The notes under the pieces: model-generated
Databases searched by the model: none
Seen by the model: the letters and a program-made list of their open reading frames with translations, nothing else
Told to the model about the DNA's origin: nothing
In this document: positions 58,130-64,000 of the stretch, in pieces
Layout of the letters: the number at the start of each line of letters is the position of its first letter
How positions within the stretch are numbered: the first letter of the stretch is position 1
NCBI GenBank assembly: GCA_023653785.1
Contig: JAMKCH010088190.1
Span: forward strand, 62,001-126,000
DNA: 64,000 nt
Reading direction: 5' to 3'
Source of the DNA: Ophioderma brevispina
Lineage: Eukaryota; Echinodermata; Ophiuroidea; Amphilepidida; Ophiodermatidae
Translations under genes and position numbers: made by a program

Positions 58130-60330
58130 TTAACTTACACAATATACACTATAAAATCAATTATTTGAACACATATGGAGTGGTTTCATGAGAAAATGGG
58201 AATATCAGTACTAACCATAAAACGCATTAAAACCATTTTATCTGACAATGCGCTATTGAAATTCGCGCTAGTGTAATATGGGAATGTATTTGGTTATCGT
58301 ACGGAGGCACCGGAGCGTAATACAAACTTCACACATGATACTTTCATAATAGTTAAGTCAAAATCCTCCAATTCCGTTACTAATCTTTGGCAAGTAAGGT
58401 TTGACGATGCGTTGGACTTCAAGGATATTGTAGAAAGATTTAGGCCCACGTCCCTCAGGAAAATGTCGGCCAATTTCCACAGGAGAGAGGTAAAAGTTGC
58501 TGCCGGGTAATTTTAAATAATGAGCCCAAATACGTTTAGTATAGACTCAAAATGTTCATGTGGTTAACCAAGAGTAAAAAAGTCTATTATGGTGACCTGT
58601 CTGTAAAATGCACCGCTATGAAGATATACAACAAAAAGGTATTGGTAAAACATTATTCAGCAACGGTCATGGTCTAGACAGGGTAGTTAAAAAAAAAAAA
58701 CTTGACCCACAGTTGTGTCCGCCATTTTGAATTTGTAAGATACATATGTCTAACATTAGGTGGTATCATCTGAAAGCTTATTTCGTGTCTTTATTTGCTC
58801 AAAGATCATTCGCATCGGTTAGGCATAGACCGAGCTACAGTTGTTTGGACCAAGGAGTATGTTTGAGCTCTGGCCACGGATTCACATTACATGAACGGGG
58901 TCCAGCGAGGCAAATCAGTGTCCAGAAGAACATCGGGCTATTTATTGACTGCCAGTACGAATAAATCTGACGCTTATGTACCCCACCAAATTCAGCACAA
59001 TGATCATCGATGCCCTTCTTAACGTTTCTACGTCCTCATTCACCCATAAAAATGATTTGCAACATAAATTAACTTGATACATGTATCAGTTTCTAGCGGT
59101 TTCTGGAGGAGTTGAATGAGTCATACCATATGAAGGAAACAGACTAGGTGACAAACCTTTTGAGGGATTAAGTATATGTTCTTATTTGTACACTAAAATA
59201 TGCCACATCTTGAAAAAAAAGGGTTTCAAATAAAACTTACCATTATCACTATTATTTACACCATTAAGATACCACTTTATTGACTAAACATGTAGACATG
59301 CCCTTATCATCATTTTGGGAGTATTTGTTTAGGTGGCCACCGTGCATTCAATGGGAATACTGTGGATAGGGGTTAAAAGCTGACTATTGATTCAAAAGAC
59401 TGTACTCAGCCTATACTTATCAGATTGGAATTATCTTTGCAGCAAATTAAAATAATGAAATAGTCTTTTCCGATATACCCATATCTAGATATATTTTATT
59501 CTAAAAATTCAAATGGCGGACACCACTGGGGTCAGTTTTTTGACTCAACCCTGTAACTGGTTTGATTGAGTTTAAAAGTATCTAAAAATTTATTCAAATT
59601 ACATTAATTTAATTAGGTTGGGTAATTTGTCCCCCTTTTCCCCGTGTTACATGGGAGGGGGAACTTTCCCCACATGCTTCAATGGGGGACAAATTTCCAG
59701 ATGCTACAAGTGATACGGTCGAACCCTACATAATTTATTCAAATGTAATTATCAAATTTTTAAAGATCCTTTTAAACTCAATCAAACAAGTATAAGACCT
59801 TGACCTTTGCTGATAAACATTTGACTTTTATCCTATTTTTGCTGTATATCTCCATACCTCTGCATTTAACAGACAGTCACCATAGCTTTTGTACTTCTTG
59901 TTACCACACGAACATTTTGAGCTATACTAAACGTTATTGGACATTATTTAATTTACCCCTGTAGAAACGTTACCCCCCTCCTGTGGAAATTCCCGACATT
60001 TTCCAGAGGGACATGTGGGTTTAAAACCTTCTAAAATGTTCCTTATGACTCAAATCATCCGCAAACCTTACTTGCCAAAGATTGGTCACGGAATTAAGGA
60101 TTTTGACTTAACTATAATGTGTATTGTCATGGCATGTATGACGCAAACGTGCCCGGTTCGTATCGCATAACGTTATACACTAGCGCGACTCTTTAAAATA
60201 GCACATGTCCCAGACGAGCTGTTTTTTAATTCATTGTTAGGGTTAATATAATTCTGTTTTTTTCTATGAAACCGCTCGATATATGGTCAAAATAATTAGT
60301 TGATATGGTATATTGGTTTCATAATTATTC
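58130..60330. repeat. ~2.2-kb imperfect inverted repeat, ~600-bp arms
   Basis: The left arm (about 58130-58745) and right arm (about 59495-60330) match in inverted orientation. Shared blocks include GTGGTTTCAT, TCGCGCTAGTGTA, TAGTTAAGTCAAAATCC, AATCTTTGGCAAGTAAGGTT, TCCACAGGAG, AACGTTTAGTATAG, ATGGTGAC and GTGTCCGCCATTT. A separate foldback (59558-59794) interrupts the right arm only. The 750-base centre shows no convincing gene (72-codon frame at 58746-58964). Could be a giant foldback element or two head-to-head copies of one repeat. Confidence 0.8.
59558..59794. mobile_element. ~237-bp foldback element nested in the right arm
   Basis: GTTTGATTGAGTTTAAAAG begins it and CTTTTAAACTCAATCAAAC ends it. 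Pairing continues through ATCTAAAAATTT and AATTACATT for about 65 bases per side. The left arm of the surrounding inverted repeat lacks it at the matching point (near 58680), so it inserted after the arms formed. Target duplication not resolved. Confidence 0.75.
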
Positions 60331-60489
60331 CTGTACGTTTGAGTAAATTGCTATAGGCCTACCAAGGTAATACAAAAATTTAAACGGTTAATTTCTGGCT
60401 ATACCAACTATTCACTTGGTCCAAGTTGGGTAATTATCAAATTAACCCTAATGGACTTTGACCATCTTGAGTCATATATTTGGGTATGG

Positions 60490-60720
60490 TGTTTCGTACG
60501 TGCGTTTGCGTACGATCGCAAGTGTAACTTCACTTCCTCTTTTTGAAAGTAAAACTATATACCTTGTTAAAGCTCTCGCGTGCACTGCGTGTGTTTGCGT
60601 GCGTACGTGCGAGCGCGAGTGTAACTTCAATTCCTCTTTTCTTTTTTGAAAGTAAAACTACCCTGTTAAACCTCGCGCGTGCGTGTTTGCGTGCGTGTTT
60701 GCGTGCGTACGTGCGATTTC
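60490..60720. repeat. ~97-bp CpG-rich tandem repeat
   Basis: AGTGTAACTTCA starts at 60521 and again at 60618 (period 97), with a third partial unit to about 60715. Units hold TTGAAAGTAAAACTA, CTGTTAAA and GTTTGCGTGCGTACGTGCG. Overlapping 60-63-codon frames are repeat artefacts. Confidence 0.85.
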
Positions 60721-61595
60721 AGTAAGGGTTCTTTTCATTATGTCTGAATATTTTTTCATGCCATTATATCCCTTTAAAGCCAAAAGCCCAATGACGATTT
60801 TCCCATATTCAAAATTTCTTAAATGTGTACCATATTCAGAACAAAAGACTTTCAGTTTCATATCAAGTTAGTACTGACAGATTTCTGCATTTTCTTTGGC
60901 TCACCCTGTTCACACCCAAGCTTGAGAATTACGAAACACAATCATAATAATGGTGCAAGTGTAATAAAGACGATAAGCCCATAGCGCAATCTGTGATGAT
61001 TCTCGCTTCCCTTTACAATTCCATATACCCCCCGCCACCGCTGCCAGCACAGTTATCAAGTCGCCAAATCAAGCGGACACAAATCCGCACGCGGACTACA
61101 AGATTCCGCCCAGTGAAGCGAGAGAAATACGACAATCCTCCTTCGCAGCGCACGAGCAAATACGACATGGGTTTTGGCGCTAAATCCTTTTCATTTTGAT
61201 CAAACACCTCTTTACCGACAAGACGAACGCACTCGGTATAACATTAATTTTATTATTACGTGAGGGGAAGAATGGTGTTGATTTTTGCGATGATCTTGCC
61301 ACAAACGACTTGTCATATGGATTTAGTTCTCGCAGATTTGCGGCGATGATAATGATGATTATTAGTGCTATGCACTTTAGAAGTACATTTCTTTTAAGGA
61401 TGGGCTGTCTGGCTTTGTTTTATCACTATAAACGCAATTCAACGTAACTATATGTCACTTTCGTAATTCGTAAGGGGAATTTGTTCAAAATATAGTTAAA
61501 ACCTATGGCTTGAATTTAACAGTTATCACGAGAATGACCTTTTTTTGATATAGATTTTTCCACTGGTCCGAAATATATGTGACATTCTTATTCAG
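60721..61595. other. Non-coding stretch, partly CpG-richer
   Basis: About 61020-61190 is GC-richer than its surroundings. Frames of 64-83 codons on both strands (60993-61447) have no recognisable domain. An E2F-like site is listed separately. Confidence 0.4.
61172..61184. promoter_or_regulatory. E2F-like site TTTTGGCGCTAAA
   Basis: The word contains TTTGGCGC, an E2F/DP consensus core, in a nearly palindromic setting. It lies about 420 bases upstream of the promoter-like cluster. A single match of this length can occur by chance. Confidence 0.25.
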
Positions 61596-61790
61596 TGGGC
61601 GGGGTTTAATAAGCAAACACGCAAGATCATTGGTTGTTGCCTATCTTATATGAGACGATATTAGATAGTGCGTCGTCGCGCAAGTGTTTACGCGCGCGTG
61701 TATAAGGTTACGCAGTGCACGCAGCTAGTACGGGTTGGTTCATTTTTGACAGCGGGGGAATATTTTCGGTGATTAAAACAACCAAAACTA
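61590..61790 (+). promoter_or_regulatory. Candidate RNA polymerase II promoter
   Basis: In order on the plus strand: a GC box GTGGGCGGGG (61596-61605), an inverted CCAAT box in CATTGGTTG (61628-61636), a CpG-rich block ending CGCGCGCGTG, and a TATA-like GTATAAGG (61700-61707). Spacing of the upstream boxes to the TATA-like element (about 70-100 bases) is typical of animal promoters. A start would be expected near 61735. The first ATG (61798) opens only 24 codons and no exon is identified downstream in the window, so this remains a candidate. Confidence 0.35.
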
Positions 61791-62708
61791 AATAAGAATG
61801 ACACCTCGGGAATATAACTTCGGGTATATAGGCCTATATAATTATAAAACTATGACAGCTATTTTCGAGTAACTTTTTCATGTTAATGATTAACCTTTAT
61901 GGTCAGAGCTCATGATGCCCTTATGTCACCAATCCTAATAATAATTGTTACAGCTATATGCGCTATACTTCACATCCTATTACATTAATTTCCTTAATTT
62001 GAAGGTTCCGATATAAGTTCAACCAACAGCTACCAACGTCCGAGCTGTATGCAATTTACCATGATGCCGCAGTTTACACGCCGCACATTTACCGCCGCGA
62101 GGCGCAAACCTGCCCACCAGCATACTATACCCCCTTAGGCCATGACCACTCCTATATCTCCCAAAGGGGGCCACTCTATACACGCGACATGCAGTGACAC
62201 AAAAATCAACAGGGAGCTGGCCAAAAGGGCAATTACAGTCGCATTATGTTGTAACTAAATTGAAAACTACCAGCCCGAAATGAGCTTTTTCCTGCACCGG
62301 TTGTACAGTCATTTACACGGGCTTTAATTGGATGACAATCGCCATTCAACATTTTCAGGCATCCTTACGGGCTCAACCGTGCTTGTATAGAAATTACACT
62401 GAATGTCCAAGCCTTCGGGTCTAATAATGACAACTTTGATGGCCTTTTCTATCCAATTTTACATCTCATTTGATCCCCGAAGCTACAGCCAAACTGTCCG
62501 AATCAATATCTTGATTACGATTGGTAACAACCACTGTTGCTTTTGGTGATTTGGCCGCCGGCGCTGCGTGACCAGTGACAAAACGCTGATTAACAGAACT
62601 GATTTGATTTCTTATACACTTTTCAAACTTGCTGGTATAAATTAAGATGCCTTTATATATATGCCATTCATATCAAAAGTACGTTTTTCTATTTCCTTCA
62701 AAACTTAA
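61791..62708. other. Non-coding, no feature seen
   Basis: No exon, RNA gene or repeat recognised. Confidence 0.45.
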
Positions 62709-62808
62709 AATTTGTTGTTATCCCGAAATTCGGCTTGAAATCATTTTAAACAGGTCCAAATTTGTTGTTATCCCGAAATTCGGCTAGAAATCATTTTAAA
62801 CAGGTCCA
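62709..62808. repeat. 50-bp tandem repeat, two copies
   Basis: TTTGTTGTTATCCCGAAATT starts at 62711 and 62761. The copies differ at one position (GGCTTGAAA against GGCTAGAAA). Confidence 0.95.
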
Positions 62809-62829
62809 GTACGGGAACTTTGATTCTTA

Positions 62830-63205
62830 GAGATTTTGGCCCGAAATCATGCTCCAGGAGCATATATTTTCAACTCGTCTCATAGGGGCGCTATTTATTA
62901 TGTGTGCGCTTTATTCCGTTAATGTTTATATTGAAGTATTACAAAAGAACGACTTCCTGCCGGCTCGGATTGCGTGGCGTGTGTCTGTGGGCGCTCGTCT
63001 TGTAGTCTAAAGATCGTGGGTTCGATTCCCACTCCAGGAACAAAATTTAGTTTATGATTTTATTTGTATTTTAGAGTTGGAGATTGGAATCATAAAAACA
63101 TCAAGAGTTGTGGATTGAAGCAGAAAAATATTGAATAGCTGCCTTATGAGATAATAAGACTGGTCATGGTCATGGTCATGGAGCATGATTTCGGGCCAGA
63201 ATCTC
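62830..63205 (+). mobile_element. Inverted-repeat-bounded segment with tRNA-like core
   Basis: TTTGGCCCGAAATCATGCTC (within 62830-62855) is matched by its complement at 63180-63205, 25 of 26 positions. Between them lies a tRNA-like segment at 62954-63040. The bounded length is 376 bases. It may be a chimeric MITE/SINE. Confidence 0.65.
62954..63040 (+). mobile_element. tRNA-like SINE head with intact T arm
   Basis: B box GGTTCGATTCC sits in a perfect T arm GTGGG-TTCGATT-CCCAC, and the ends TTCCTG and CAGGAA pair as an acceptor-like stem. The D and anticodon arms are irregular (8-base anticodon loop) and total length is 87, so I favour a tRNA-derived element over a working tRNA. Confidence 0.6.
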
Positions 63206-63419
63206 CGACGTGCCAGACGTTTGCCGATAAAGTATGAACCAACCTTAACACACGCCAGATAAGTTTGATAAAAGTCGCAATGTAGTGACGACCCGCAGTG
63301 ACGAGTTATTATTAGCCTCAGATGGACGCTGAGGCTAAGAAAGAGAAAAATTCTCACGGTACTTGCACACACCGTTCATAAAGCCAACAGGCGGGAATTC
63401 AATGCAGTGTGAATACTAA
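63206..63419. other. Short non-coding gap, no feature seen
   Basis: No feature recognised between the two elements. Confidence 0.4.
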
Positions 63420-63944
63420 GGTCCGTATGCACAATTTAGACCAGGTCTAAAGTTAGACCTGGTCTAAGTGTAATTTAGTCCCACCAGAAAAGACATTTTC
63501 CTTTGCATTGACATGAGGTATTTTGTGTTTATTTTGAAATTCGCATCTCTATTTTTGACATTTGCTATTTACTTTTTGAAGAAAAGGTGAATAACTGTCG
63601 ATTTTGGACAACATTAATATTGACTTACCAGGTCTAACTTTAATCTTATGACAACTAACGGCGACTCAAGTCGCCGTTCAAAATTACTATATGTCAATTT
63701 TTGCTTCATAAATGTAAAAAAGTCTTCATTTTCCTGGGCACATTGAGAATTAGCATAAAAATGCAATTAAATGAGTCGAAACAAGCCTATAGGCCTTGTT
63801 GGTGTTCTTAGATGGCTTTCCAAATCACCTGCAAGCATTTGGAAGGCCACCTCTAAAGCCACTGAATTATGTGTTACAAACGTATATAAAACTGGCCAGG
63901 GTCCAAAGGGTTAAACTTGGCCTAATTTTTTGTGCATATGGACC
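63420..63944 (+). mobile_element. Hairpin-bearing MITE family, best copy (PIF/Harbinger-like)
   Basis: The ends GGTCCGTATGCACAA and TTGTGCATATGGACC are inverted repeats, flanked by TAA on both sides (63417-63419 and 63945-63947), the 3-bp duplication typical of PIF/Harbinger elements. A perfect 15-bp stem TTAGACCAGGTCTAA/TTAGACCTGGTCTAA with a 2-base loop lies at 63436-63467. A second hairpin around GGCTTTCCAAAT/ATTTGGAAGGCC lies at 63812-63848. Diverged relatives are at 7560-7905 and 50035-50270. Confidence 0.8.
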
Positions 63945-64000
63945 TAAAGTTCCAAGAGATATTTTCATCTTGTTGCTAATGCATGCACAGTTCTGCTTAT

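Noticed and set aside
61196..61447. 83-codon frame downstream of the CpG-richer block
   Set aside because: No recognisable domain, no conserved start context and no splice structure; it lies upstream of the promoter-like cluster, so it is not its product.
1..64000. CRISPR array, integron or prokaryotic operon
   Set aside because: The tandem repeats lack unique equal-length spacers and no bacterial coding pattern or ribosome-binding sites occur; the DNA is eukaryotic in character.

Overview
The window looks like non-coding DNA from a large, AT-rich animal genome. There is no operon-like packing, no bacterial gene signature and no convincing protein-coding gene. What it does contain is tRNA-derived SINE heads, DNA-transposon derivatives with recognisable target-site duplications, microsatellites and minisatellites. 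The transposon mix (Tc1/mariner, hAT, piggyBac-like and PIF/Harbinger-like MITEs), the frequent TAGGCCTA-type words and two copies of a SINE core domain would suit a marine invertebrate, perhaps a non-vertebrate deuterostome. That placement is inference, and the sequence does not name a species.

Layout. 0-9.4 kb: GGTTCT-rich repeat, a 1-kb-spaced direct duplication, a SINE head, a CA microsatellite, a copy of a dispersed hairpin-bearing family, a 457-bp terminal-inverted-repeat element and a 78-bp x3 tandem repeat. 12.2-16.7 kb: two large arrays of a 31-bp hairpin-forming satellite. They are related to each other but lie in opposite orientation, and the second carries a ~213-bp higher-order repeat. 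17.8-26.4 kb: several elements with terminal inverted repeats, including a 1305-bp TA-flanked element and a 1285-bp Tc1/mariner-type element that keeps only the N-terminal DNA-binding part of a transposase. 26.4-31.2 kb: DNA rich in AGACATGTCTT-like words. 31.6-44 kb: foldback and TTAA-flanked MITEs, a 25-bp minisatellite, hAT-type MITEs, a 1.55-kb inverted repeat and a near-perfect 24-bp-stem hairpin. 45-53.5 kb: tandem duplication, an hAT MITE with an exact 8-bp target duplication, palindromes, an inverted tandem array and TCA-rich low-complexity DNA. 54.5-60.3 kb: a SINE with a MITE nested in it, further MITEs, and a ~2.2-kb imperfect inverted repeat with another foldback element inside one arm. 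60.5-61.8 kb: CpG-richer DNA with a GC box, an inverted CCAAT box and a TATA-like box in promoter-like order. 62.7-63.9 kb: more SINE and MITE material.

The only peptide with a recognisable family is the broken Tc1-type transposase at 25.46-25.87 kb. The other long reading frames fall in repeats, low-complexity DNA or unremarkable AT-rich sequence. The recurring theme is inverted symmetry at every scale, from 24-28-nt palindromes through 250-600-bp arms to kilobase satellite arrays. If transcribed, several of these loci could form long double-stranded RNA, so small-RNA data would be the most informative test. All repeat boundaries were read by eye.
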